From Clostridia bacterium (GTDB lineage Bacteria > Bacillota > Clostridia > Oscillospirales > Acutalibacteraceae): a stretch of 9,289 bases of DNA. The stretch's first letter is position 1, and the number at the start of each line of letters is the position of its first letter. Below, piece by piece: positions 1 to 6,144 of the stretch. The stretch covers positions 1 to 9,289 of the forward strand of contig JAFRZS010000109.1 in the NCBI GenBank assembly GCA_017442445.1, given 5' to 3'. The notes beneath the pieces were generated by a model that ran no database searches, was not told the origin of the DNA, and worked only from the letters and a program-made list of their open reading frames with translations. Both the position numbers and the translations under genes were made by a program.

Positions 1-532
1 AGAACAACGCAATCGGAAGAAGGATACAAAGGAAAAATCCTAACTGTGAACGAAGGAACTTGAATACTGTTCCGAGTCCTGAGATCTTAGCTCCTGTCCA
101 TTTTCCTAAAATGTTTCTGTATGACGCCTGATCCAAATCCACAAAGGTTTCATTATCACCTTTTGTTCGGTAGAACATCCTTCCGCCATACTCATTTTTC
201 TCAACAATTCTATGAGTATTAACAATTTTTGAGCTTGTTTCTTTATCATACATACTGTAAGAAACTACATCGCCTATTTCAAGCTTATCAACCTCTTCAT
301 CATCAAGAAGCTTGACGATTATCAAATCTCCGGGTGAAAAACCTTTTTCACTCACCATGGAGTCAGATTCAACATTCATCACCGCATATCCGAACAGACT
401 TGGTGTTTTGGTTTCATTCTGTGTTGAGCTGATAACCATTATTGTTATCACTGCGGCAAAAATAACTACCAGTGCAACAAGCACATCGGCAATTATTGAA
501 CCGATTTTTTTCTTAGAACCTTCTTTAGCCAT
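1..532 (-). CDS. sipW: SipW-type (ER-type) signal peptidase I, partial at left edge
   Basis: Membrane serine protease of family S26B that removes signal peptides from exported proteins. My translation of the minus strand from ATG at 532 gives 177 residues before the window ends. Residues about 10-35 form an N-terminal membrane anchor. The catalytic Ser is in ESDSM (Ser58). The second box reads THRI (His107), so the general base is His, as in SipW and eukaryotic/archaeal enzymes, and not the Lys of ordinary bacterial LepB. The third box is KGDN (Asp126). Residues about 163-177 begin a C-terminal membrane segment, so little is probably missing. An in-frame TAA two codons upstream fixes the start; the Shine-Dalgarno is weak. 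It lies downstream of a gene for a SipW-dependent type secreted protein but beyond a terminator, so it is probably transcribed separately. Family assignment is strong; the link to its neighbours is inference. Confidence 0.9.
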   Translation of the reverse strand, partial: MAKEGSKKKIGSIIADVLVALVVIFAAVITIMVISSTQNETKTPSLFGYAVMNVESDSMVSEKGFSPGDLIIVKLLDDEEVDKLEIGDVVSYSMYDKETSSKIVNTHRIVEKNEYGGRMFYRTKGDNETFVDLDQASYRNILGKWTGAKISGLGTVFKFLRSQLGFFLCILLPIALF

Positions 533-595
533 AGTTTATCTGCCATCGCTTTCTTAAAATTTTTGTAAAAATGTAATTTATATTTTATATTTAGA

Positions 596-624
596 AATAT
601 AAGACATAAATTGCACTTCTACAA
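596..624 (-). promoter_or_regulatory. Candidate sigma-A promoter for the signal peptidase gene
   Basis: On the minus strand a TTGTAG -35-like box (624-619), a 17-nt spacer and a TATATT -10 box (601-596) lie about 64 bases before the ATG at 532. The -35 box is a poor match and sits at the edge of the U-tract of the upstream terminator, so the call is tentative. Confidence 0.35.
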
Positions 625-665
625 AAAACTGCCACAGCCGCATTAGCTGCGGCAGTTTTTCAGTC
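619..665 (-). terminator. Rho-independent terminator after the TasA-like gene
   Basis: A 15-bp stem (624-638 with 646-660) closes a 7-nt loop and ends in runs of A/T on both sides, so it could act in both directions. The only imperfection pairs as G-U in the minus-strand RNA but would be an A-C mismatch in plus-strand RNA, which fits selection for termination of minus-strand transcripts from the 845-3310 gene group. It separates that group from the signal peptidase gene. Confidence 0.8.
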
Positions 666-667
666 TT

Positions 668-740
668 TGTAGGGACTGTTCAAAAACAGCCCACAAAATT
701 AAGCTTAATTGTATCGGGCGATTTTTGAACCGCCCCTACA
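668..740. repeat. 73-bp palindromic (MITE-like) repeat with TGTAGGG ends
   Basis: The two ends are imperfect inverted copies: the left begins TGTAGGGACTGTTCAAAAA and the right, read on the other strand, begins TGTAGGGGCGGTTCAAAAA. About 26 bases per arm match with a handful of differences, and the centre is a perfect palindrome, AATTAAGCTTAATT. It encodes nothing. The form is that of a small non-autonomous or structural intergenic repeat; elements with similar TGTAGGGGCG ends are, from memory, dispersed in gut Clostridia genomes. Only one copy is visible here, so mobility is inference. Confidence 0.65.
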
Positions 741-768
741 TAATGGGGGAGCTTTTGCTCGGGGAGCT

Positions 769-794
769 ACCAAGCGGATGTTACTCCGCTTGGT
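769..794 (-). other. Stable 3'-UTR hairpin, no U-tract
   Basis: A perfect 10-bp inverted repeat (ACCAAGCGGA at 769-778 and its complement at 785-794) with a 6-nt loop lies about 50 bases after the stop codon of the TasA-like gene. There is no T-run next to it, so it is not a classical terminator. It may protect the 3' end of the secreted-protein mRNA or be part of an inserted repeat. The rest of 741-844 is A/T-rich and shows nothing else. Confidence 0.55.
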
Positions 795-844
795 ATTAAG
801 TAATTAGAAGTTAAATAAATTATAAGTTAATTAAACTATAATTA

Positions 845-1591
845 TTAGCCTTCAGCTGTAGCTGCCTGCTTTGTGAAGTTGATAGCAAGAGTAGCTGTAT
901 CAGCTGTCTGACCTTTACAGTCAGCGTGCTGACCTTCAGCCCACATGTAGAATGTAAGCTGTGTAGCTTCACCAGCAACGAGATCGATTGATGTGTTCAA
1001 TGAAGAAACACCGTCAACCTGTGCGCCGAGAGCTGTTGTTTCGTCGCCATCAAGGATTGCGTTACCGTTTGTATCGTTAGCTGTATCACCTGCAGCACCT
1101 GTGTAGGGAAGGTATGAACCTGTACCTGCAACTGTGAATGTGCCGTTAACTGTTAAGCCTGCGAATACATAAGCCTGAGTATGTGTGAAAACGGGAGCTA
1201 CATCAACTGTGCAGTTAACGTCTGATTTTACGAGAACTGAGAACTGAACATATTTGCCAGCTGCTTCAGTTGCTGTGAAAACGCCTTCTTCAATAGCACC
1301 TGAAACGATGCTACCGATACCCTGTGTGCCGGGAGTTACAGAAACGGGAGAAAGAGTTGAAGCGAGTGTGTTTGTTGTAACAGCTGTAAGGTCAGCAGTT
1401 GTAAGAACTGTTTTCCATTCGTTACCGTCAGCAGAAATAAGGATTGAACCTTCAGCGTTGCTTACAGAAGCGCTGATCTGGTTAACTGTTGCTGTGTCAC
1501 CTGTTGCGAACCATGCGAATGTTGCAGATGTCAAAACGATAGCTGAAACTACAAGCATTGCAATAGCAGAAACTAATGAACGTTTTTTCAT
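845..1591 (-). CDS. SipW-dependent type secreted protein (TasA/camelysin-like)
   Basis: Secreted or surface protein of 248 residues. The N-terminus is a signal peptide: MKKR, a hydrophobic stretch at about 6-22, then SATFAWF, resembling the TasA/CalY cleavage region where a SipW-type enzyme cuts. The mature part is rich in Thr, Ala, Val and Gly, fitting an all-beta export domain. There are exactly two cysteines (127 and 225), the second in WAEGQHADC. Residues 173-184 have the spacing of an EF-hand loop (Asp1, Asn3, Asn5, Leu8, Asp9, Glu12). The start at 1591 is chosen over an upstream in-frame ATG at 1636 because GGAGG lies 8 bases before it and the signal peptide then begins normally. By analogy with TasA it may form matrix or fibres, but overall similarity to TasA is not clear by eye. 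It is the last gene of the group begun by the EAL protein. Confidence 0.82.
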   Translation of the reverse strand: MKKRSLVSAIAMLVVSAIVLTSATFAWFATGDTATVNQISASVSNAEGSILISADGNEWKTVLTTADLTAVTTNTLASTLSPVSVTPGTQGIGSIVSGAIEEGVFTATEAAGKYVQFSVLVKSDVNCTVDVAPVFTHTQAYVFAGLTVNGTFTVAGTGSYLPYTGAAGDTANDTNGNAILDGDETTALGAQVDGVSSLNTSIDLVAGEATQLTFYMWAEGQHADCKGQTADTATLAINFTKQAATAEG

Positions 1592-1599
1592 AATAATTT

Positions 1600-1604
1600 C
1601 CTCC
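1600..1604 (-). promoter_or_regulatory. Ribosome binding site that sets the start at 1591
   Basis: GGAGG on the minus strand, 8 bases before the ATG at 1591. It lies inside the longer in-frame reading starting at 1636, which has no comparable site, so the shorter protein with a normal signal peptide is preferred. Confidence 0.8.
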
Positions 1605-1627
1605 AAAATTGTTTTTTGTTTGTTTTT

Positions 1628-1678
1628 ATATCTCAAATGTGTATCCTTCGGGAAAAAGTCTGCCGGACACTAAGATAT
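1628..1678 (-). other. Imperfect intercistronic hairpin
   Basis: In the 106-base gap between the two exported-protein genes, ATATCT (1628-1633) pairs with AGATAT (1673-1678), and further inward GTGT and CC pair with ACAC and GG, with small bulges. No convincing promoter was found in the gap. The structure might mark an RNA processing point or tune expression of the last gene, but the pairing is imperfect and could be chance. Confidence 0.3.
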
Positions 1679-1697
1679 CTGATGTCTCCCCCAAACA

Positions 1698-2513
1698 TCA
1701 AACCTCTTTTTCATCAACTTTGATTGCATCAAAGTTCATTTCCAGCTTTGCTTCACCTCCCAGAATATCGTTTACACATTCAGGATCCCATCCTTCGAGC
1801 CAAAGTACTACGGTAAATTTGTCCGTATCCCCTACTTTGAAATTTCTGTTTGACATTTCCATAACCGTTTTAGAGTCTTTAAAGGTTTTGTCAATTTCAA
1901 ACCAAGCATATTTATCGTGCTTGTTGTCTTCTCTCGGGGTTTTACCATATACTGTAGGTTCACCGTTGTAGTAAACCATGACTCTCATAGCGTCATCTGT
2001 TCCTTTTGTAGAGGACAGAATGTCAAGTGATGCGTTATAACCGCATTTTTCTTTGCCCGTGTTCTTTATGTAGAAGGTATAGGCTATGTAATTCTGACCG
2101 TTGTGACTTCCGTCAACATTGTCAACATCCGCAAAGGTTCTGTAAGTCGGATCATTAGGATTGTAAAAGCTTGATGACTTATGATTAAGAATCCATTCCT
2201 TAGTGATGTTGTCCATATTCTCAATCGGATCGCCTGAAAGCATAATAGTCGGATTTTTAAAATCCTTCGTATCCGAAATGGATATTCCGACATTGTATGC
2301 GTCAGGATCAAGATTTATAGTAAATCTACCTGCTTTGTTTACGAAGCTTACACAAGCGTAGCTGATTGACATTAATAATATCAAGAGCAAAAGAATGACA
2401 AAAAGTATTCTCAATACATGATTACGCTTTCTTACCTTTTTAGCCTCAGTTCTGACTTCCCTACGCTCTTGTCCTTCAATCGGCTCGGGCGTCGGTTTAG
2501 GTTTGCGGCTCAA
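1698..2513 (-). CDS. Membrane-anchored extracytoplasmic protein related to SipW-type substrates
   Basis: Protein of 271 residues with no named function that I recognise. A basic, proline-containing cytoplasmic tail (1-35) precedes one strongly hydrophobic segment (about 36-57), then a roughly 215-residue outer domain, so it is either a type II membrane protein or is cleaved near SYA-C (Cys54). The outer domain shares features with the downstream 248-aa protein: a Ser/Asp strand after the membrane segment, a strand ending in a cysteine (YIKNTGKEKC, Cys157) and VLWLEGWDPEC (Cys246) followed by an alternating beta-like tail. The pattern NYIAYTFYIKNTG recalls strands of TasA/camelysin-type domains. 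The start at 2513 is supported by AAGGAG about 8 bases upstream. The gene lies 32 bases after the EAL gene, in the same apparent operon. A role as anchor or accessory subunit, analogous in position to TapA, is inference. Confidence 0.75.
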   Translation of the reverse strand: MSRKPKPTPEPIEGQERREVRTEAKKVRKRNHVLRILFVILLLLILLMSISYACVSFVNKAGRFTINLDPDAYNVGISISDTKDFKNPTIMLSGDPIENMDNITKEWILNHKSSSFYNPNDPTYRTFADVDNVDGSHNGQNYIAYTFYIKNTGKEKCGYNASLDILSSTKGTDDAMRVMVYYNGEPTVYGKTPREDNKHDKYAWFEIDKTFKDSKTVMEMSNRNFKVGDTDKFTVVLWLEGWDPECVNDILGGEAKLEMNFDAIKVDEKEV

Positions 2514-2545
2514 TCAACCCATCTCCTTTCCACAAAATTTAATAA

Positions 2546-3310
2546 TCAGTCACCTTTGATTTGTTTTTCTTTAACCGGTTTGCCGTAGAGGCTACCCTTC
2601 ATCCTGTCAGCGCCCATCTTCTTTAAAAGCTCTGCGCGTTCAGGAGAATTGATTCCGTCAACCGTGACCTGAGTTTCAATCTTCTTAGTAAAATCAATGA
2701 TACCCTGAACAATGTTCTGTGCGCGTTCAGATTCTTCAATATCATCGAGAAGACTTTCGTGAATACCTATGTAATCAACTTCATAGTGGCTTAAATGAGT
2801 CAACGATGTGTACTCTGTTCCGAAATCATCAATCTCAATGAAAAAGCCCTGCTCACGAAGAGCCTGTATGTTTTCAATGACTTGTGCTTTGTCAGCTTCA
2901 AGAATACTCTGATTAAGCTTGAAGCAGAATTTATCAGGTGAAGTATCTTTAGCATCAAGAATTTTCATTATCTTTGTAACGATATTCTTTCTTGCCATAT
3001 GCTTGACAGAAATAGGAACTATCAGACTGTTGATATCCACTTCTCTCTTTTCACATCTTTTGATAGCCTCACAAGCTTCTTCTATCATCCAATAATCAAG
3101 ATCGCATATCTGTGTTGATTTCTCAGCTATCGGTAAGAATGTCTCAGGTAAGATAACACCCATTGTCTTATCGTTTATTCTCAACGATGTTTCAAAATCA
3201 ATTGCCATGTTGAGGTGAGTATCAAAAACAGGACGATACCATAATTCAAGACTTCTGAGTCCTGAACTACGCGTTTTTTTAGTGTTGGTATTTTTCTTCT
3301 GTTCAGCCAT
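2546..3310 (-). CDS. Degenerate EAL-domain protein, probably catalytically inactive
   Basis: Cytoplasmic protein of 254 residues: a basic, low-complexity N-terminus (1-17) and a single EAL domain (about 20-248), the fold of cyclic-di-GMP phosphodiesterases. There is no GGDEF, PAS, receiver or membrane segment. DDFG is kept (Asp161, Asp162), as is the Glu of the signature (FETSLR, Glu40, where EAL reads ETS). Other catalytic positions are lost: the Asn of VNLSA aligns with Lys103, the Glu of E-I-T-E with Lys131, the Lys and Asp of KID with Gly182 and His184, AEGVE reads VDGIN, and QGY reads KGS. It therefore probably does not hydrolyse c-di-GMP; it could bind a nucleotide or act through protein contacts. 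The start at 3310 has GAGGTG 8-9 bases upstream. It is the first gene after a consensus promoter and leads the two exported-protein genes. Confidence 0.88.
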   Translation of the reverse strand: MAEQKKNTNTKKTRSSGLRSLELWYRPVFDTHLNMAIDFETSLRINDKTMGVILPETFLPIAEKSTQICDLDYWMIEEACEAIKRCEKREVDINSLIVPISVKHMARKNIVTKIMKILDAKDTSPDKFCFKLNQSILEADKAQVIENIQALREQGFFIEIDDFGTEYTSLTHLSHYEVDYIGIHESLLDDIEESERAQNIVQGIIDFTKKIETQVTVDGINSPERAELLKKMGADRMKGSLYGKPVKEKQIKGD

Positions 3311-3385
3311 ACAGCAAACACCTCAAATCAAAGTCTTTCGATACATAAACATACCATTCCGGTACATTATAATATTCATACAAGA

Positions 3386-3414
3386 ATGATATCACGAACG
3401 CACAATTTTGTCAA
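3386..3414 (-). promoter_or_regulatory. Consensus sigma-A promoter of the EAL/exported-protein group
   Basis: Minus strand: perfect TTGACA at 3414-3409, a 17-base spacer, and TATCAT at 3391-3386 (5 of 6 to TATAAT). Transcription should begin near 3379, giving a leader of about 69 bases before the ATG at 3310. No recognisable c-di-GMP riboswitch fits in that leader. The promoter suggests robust basal transcription of the group. Confidence 0.85.
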
Positions 3415-3445
3415 TATGATTGCGAAATTTTTATGAAATTTTTAA

Positions 3446-3483
3446 CAAAAAATAAAAAACAGCTATACTCAATGGTATAGCTA
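3446..3483 (-). terminator. Rho-independent terminator of the UPF0237-UPF0210-oxidoreductase operon
   Basis: Minus-strand RNA forms an 8-bp stem (3461-3468 with 3475-3482) with a 6-base loop, followed by G and a long T-rich tract (3459 downward). The stem overlaps the TAG stop codon of the oxidoreductase at 3481-3483, so the operon ends immediately after translation stops. The next promoter begins about 30 bases further on. Confidence 0.85.
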
Positions 3484-4464
3484 TTTTTGAATAATTATTC
3501 CAGCTTTTTCCCTGATATCCTGCATCATTATGCATGTATTGATTGAATGTTTCTTTGCATTCAGATATTTGTTCTTATTTTGTTCATAATCCGATACGAA
3601 ATCTCTGAAGGATTCTGCTTCATATTTCATAAGTACCTCTTTCGGTACATCACCGCAGATTTTTTCACGAACTCCGTCATTGAAAATAATTTCGGAATTT
3701 GTGAGTTTTGAGATAGATTCAATCTTTATTGTTCCGAGGTCCCCTATTATCTGCGAACCGCAGAAATCCTGACCTACTTTTGATGATGTTATTGATATAT
3801 CCATATCAGGATATATGAGTATTGCAGAGGTTGATGCATCGGCGCCTGTATCAAGAAATACAGAATGTGCCGTCATTGCATCGGGCATTCCGAAAAAGTA
3901 ACTCGAAGCATAAACGCAATAACAACCCAAGTCCATAAGACAGCCTGTTGCCATTTCAGGATTGAAAATATTCGGAAGCTCTCCCCTTTTATATGCAGGG
4001 TATTTTGATGAGAGCTGACTGAAATCAAAGTGAGCCGAATGTACCTCACCGATTTTTCCGATTGCTTCTTTTATTTTTAAAGAAACCGGGTTATATGCCA
4101 TCATCATAGCTTCGGTAAAAATAAGACCCTTTGATTCTGCCAGTTCAAACAGTTCTGTTAACTGTTCAGGTGTTACTGCCGCGGGTTTTTCGCATATTAC
4201 ATTTTTTCCGTTTTCAAGCATCAGCTTACTCTGTCTGTAATGAAAAACATTCGGACTTGCGATATATACAGAATCAAATTCCTCTGCTTTCGCAAATTCA
4301 TTTAAATCTGTATATATATTGGTACAGGAAAATTTGCTTCCGAATTCAAGTCCTTTTTCGGCTGTTCTTGAATAAACTGCCGTCAGATTTATATTTTCAG
4401 CCAACTGCGTTCCTCTTATATAAGATTCTGCAATCCAGCCTGTTCCTATAACTGCATAATTCAT
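3481..4464 (-). CDS. Gfo/Idh/MocA family NAD(P)-dependent oxidoreductase
   Basis: Cytoplasmic oxidoreductase of 327 residues, a usual length for the family. The N-terminal Rossmann fold starts with VIGTGWIAES (GxGxxA, residues 5-14), and the family signature CEKPAA is at 91-96 (Glu92-Lys93-Pro94). The C-terminal alpha/beta domain contains TEAMMMAYNP (117-126) and GCLMDLGCYCVY (174-185), matching the conserved G-x-x-x-D-x-G-x-Y region that lines the substrate site. Members oxidise or reduce sugars, inositols and related polyols or dihydrodiols; the sequence does not tell which substrate this one uses. The start at 4464 has AAAGGAA about 8 bases upstream, which overlaps the stop of the preceding UPF0210 gene 12 bases away, so translation is probably coupled. 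It is the last gene of a three-gene operon. Confidence 0.9.
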   Translation of the reverse strand: MNYAVIGTGWIAESYIRGTQLAENINLTAVYSRTAEKGLEFGSKFSCTNIYTDLNEFAKAEEFDSVYIASPNVFHYRQSKLMLENGKNVICEKPAAVTPEQLTELFELAESKGLIFTEAMMMAYNPVSLKIKEAIGKIGEVHSAHFDFSQLSSKYPAYKRGELPNIFNPEMATGCLMDLGCYCVYASSYFFGMPDAMTAHSVFLDTGADASTSAILIYPDMDISITSSKVGQDFCGSQIIGDLGTIKIESISKLTNSEIIFNDGVREKICGDVPKEVLMKYEAESFRDFVSDYEQNKNKYLNAKKHSINTCIMMQDIREKAGIIIQK

Positions 4465-4476
4465 ATAATGATTCCT

Positions 4477-5832
4477 TTAGTTTTTAAGTGATTGGATAGG
4501 TGCAGGAATTCTTCCGCCACGGTTAATAAACTTTGCGGGAGAAATTTCAGATAAAGGCATTACGGGTCCGCTTCCTAAAAGTCCGCCAAACTCAAGAGTA
4601 TCGCCGACATCCTTGCCTATTGCAGGAATAAGACGTACTGCTGTTGTTTTTGTGTTAATCATGCCGATTGCCGCTTCGTCAGCGATAATTGCAGAGATAA
4701 CCTCGGGAGTTGTGTTACCGGGTACAACGATCATATCAAGACCTACAGAGCATACTGCCGTCATAGCTTCAAGCTTCTGTATTGAAAGTGCACCGCTGAC
4801 AGCCGCATCAATCATGCCTGCGTCTTCTGATACGGGTATAAATGCACCTGAAAGACCGCCAACATGAGAAGATGCCATTGTGCCGCCTTTCTTTACAGCA
4901 TCATTGAGTATTGCCAATGCCGCCGTTGTGCCGTGACATCCGCACTGTTCAAGTCCCATTTCCTCTAAGATATGGGCAACAGAGTCACCTACTGCGGGTG
5001 TCGGTGCCAAAGATAAGTCAACTATACCAAAAGGTACATTCAGCATTTTTGCAGCTTCATTTGCAACCAACTGTCCGATTCTTGTTATTTTAAATGCCGT
5101 TTTCTTAACAACATCAGCTACATCTGTAATATCGCCATCGGGTATTTTTGAAAGGGCACTTCTTACAACGCCGGGGCCTGATACACCGACATTTATTACA
5201 CACTCAGGCTCACCTGCTCCGTGGAAAGCACCTGCCATGAACGGATTATCGTCGGGAGCATTACAGAATACAACAAGCTTTGCAGCACCTATGCAGTTTC
5301 TGTCTGCAGTTTTTTCCGCCGCTTCTTTAACAATTTTACCCATAAGCTTTACTGCATCCATGTTTATACCTGCTTTTGTTGAGCCGATATTTACACTTGA
5401 GCAGATGTGGTCTGTGACAGCCAATGCTTCGGGAATACTATTGATAAGTGCTTCATCACTCTTTGTAAAACCCTTCTGTACTAACGCAGAAAAACCGCCT
5501 ATGAAATTAACTCCGACTTCTCTTGATGCTTTTTCAAGAGTAAGCGCATACTTTACGGGATCACCGCCCGATGCCGCCATTATCATTGAAATCGGTGTTA
5601 CGGAAATTCTCTTATTTATAATCGGAATGCCGTATCTTGTTTCAAGCTCATTTCCGACTGCAACAAGATTTTTTGCATATGTAGTAATTTTATCGTATAT
5701 CTTTGTGCAAGTTGTGTCGGGGTCAGTTGAACAACAGTCAAAAAGAGAAATTCCCATTGTTATTGTTCTGATATCAAGATTTTCATCCTCTATCATGTGG
5801 ATGGTTTCTAATATGTCTTTAGTATTTAACAT
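4477..5832 (-). CDS. UPF0210 / DUF711 ('PFL family') protein
   Basis: Protein of 451 residues, the usual length for UPF0210 (DUF711), recognised by overall sequence: RTITMGISLFDC near the start, VTPISMIMAASGGD (78-91), NVGVSGPGVVRSAL (214-227), MASSHVGGLSGAFIPVSEDAGM (319-340) and GRIPAPIQSLKN at the end. Structures from the family have been compared with the pyruvate formate-lyase/ribonucleotide reductase barrel, hence the name, but I see no glycyl-radical motif of the RVxGY type. Cysteines cluster as Cys33-Cys34 and in QCGCHG (297 and 299), and could bind metal or be redox active; that is inference. The biochemical role is not established. It follows the ACT-domain gene by 9 bases, with AAGGAG overlapping that gene's stop, a pairing conserved in many bacteria. 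No signal peptide or membrane anchor is evident. Confidence 0.93.
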   Translation of the reverse strand: MLNTKDILETIHMIEDENLDIRTITMGISLFDCCSTDPDTTCTKIYDKITTYAKNLVAVGNELETRYGIPIINKRISVTPISMIMAASGGDPVKYALTLEKASREVGVNFIGGFSALVQKGFTKSDEALINSIPEALAVTDHICSSVNIGSTKAGINMDAVKLMGKIVKEAAEKTADRNCIGAAKLVVFCNAPDDNPFMAGAFHGAGEPECVINVGVSGPGVVRSALSKIPDGDITDVADVVKKTAFKITRIGQLVANEAAKMLNVPFGIVDLSLAPTPAVGDSVAHILEEMGLEQCGCHGTTAALAILNDAVKKGGTMASSHVGGLSGAFIPVSEDAGMIDAAVSGALSIQKLEAMTAVCSVGLDMIVVPGNTTPEVISAIIADEAAIGMINTKTTAVRLIPAIGKDVGDTLEFGGLLGSGPVMPLSEISPAKFINRGGRIPAPIQSLKN

Positions 5833-5841
5833 GGCTACTCC

Positions 5842-6111
5842 TTATATATGATGCATTGTATTGAAAATATCCTCATGCATTACATGAACTGATAAGTTAA
5901 GTTCTTCACCTGATTTTTGAAGTGCTTTTGCAAAATCAGAAAACTCAACAGTACATGCTTTTAAGTCAACAAGCATTATCATGCAGAACATATCCTGCAA
6001 AATTGTCTGAGAAACTTCAATAACATTTGCTGAGTATTCAGAACAAAATCCTGATACCTTCGCAAGGATACCCACCATATCCTTACCTACTACAGTAATA
6101 ACAGCGCGCAT
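5842..6111 (-). CDS. ACT domain-containing protein, UPF0237 family
   Basis: Small cytoplasmic protein of 89 residues made of one ACT domain. RAVITVVGKDMVGILAKVS at the N-terminus is the typical UPF0237 opening, with the Gly-Ile turn of ACT ligand sites; two beta-alpha-beta halves fill the rest. ACT domains bind amino acids or similar small ligands and dimerise, so a regulatory role towards the partner UPF0210 protein is plausible but unproven. I chose the ATG at 6111 over a GTG at 6120: AGGTGA lies 5 bases before the ATG, and family members begin at this methionine. It is the first gene of the operon, with a promoter just upstream, and ends 9 bases before the UPF0210 start. Confidence 0.92.
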   Translation of the reverse strand: MRAVITVVGKDMVGILAKVSGFCSEYSANVIEVSQTILQDMFCMIMLVDLKACTVEFSDFAKALQKSGEELNLSVHVMHEDIFNTMHHI

Positions 6112-6116
6112 ATATA

Positions 6117-6122
6117 TCACCT
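6117..6122 (-). promoter_or_regulatory. Ribosome binding site deciding the UPF0237 start
   Basis: AGGTGA on the minus strand, 5 bases before the ATG at 6111. The GTG alternative at 6120 lies within this site and has only AAGG a few bases upstream, too close for normal initiation. Confidence 0.6.
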
Positions 6123-6144
6123 ATCCTTAAAAATTCTGTCTAAT

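Noticed and set aside
312..557. Plus-strand open frame of 81 codons at the left end
   Set aside because: It is the complement of the signal peptidase gene, whose catalytic boxes are intact on the minus strand.
1592..1636. In-frame upstream ATG at 1636 giving a 263-residue form of the secreted protein
   Set aside because: It would put 15 extra residues before the signal peptide and translate across the GGAGG site that serves the ATG at 1591.
1254..1971. Two plus-strand open frames of 139 and 120 codons
   Set aside because: They lie antisense to the two exported-protein genes, which have good ribosome binding sites and meaningful domains; the antisense products show nothing recognisable.
2343..2354. 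Lipobox-like SYAC near Cys54 of the membrane-anchored protein
   Set aside because: The -3 position is Ser where Leu or similar is usual, and the cytoplasmic tail of 35 residues is too long for a typical lipoprotein signal.
3311..3379. Possible c-di-GMP riboswitch in the leader of the EAL gene
   Set aside because: The leader of about 69 bases is too short and shows no conserved core of class I or II c-di-GMP riboswitches.
5237..5851. 204-codon open frame on the plus strand
   Set aside because: It is antisense to the well-supported UPF0210 gene, shows no recognisable motif and follows the codon pattern of the opposite strand.
6112..6120. GTG at 6120 as the start of the ACT-domain protein
   Set aside because: AAGG is too close to the GTG, while AGGTGA is well spaced for the ATG at 6111, where family members begin.
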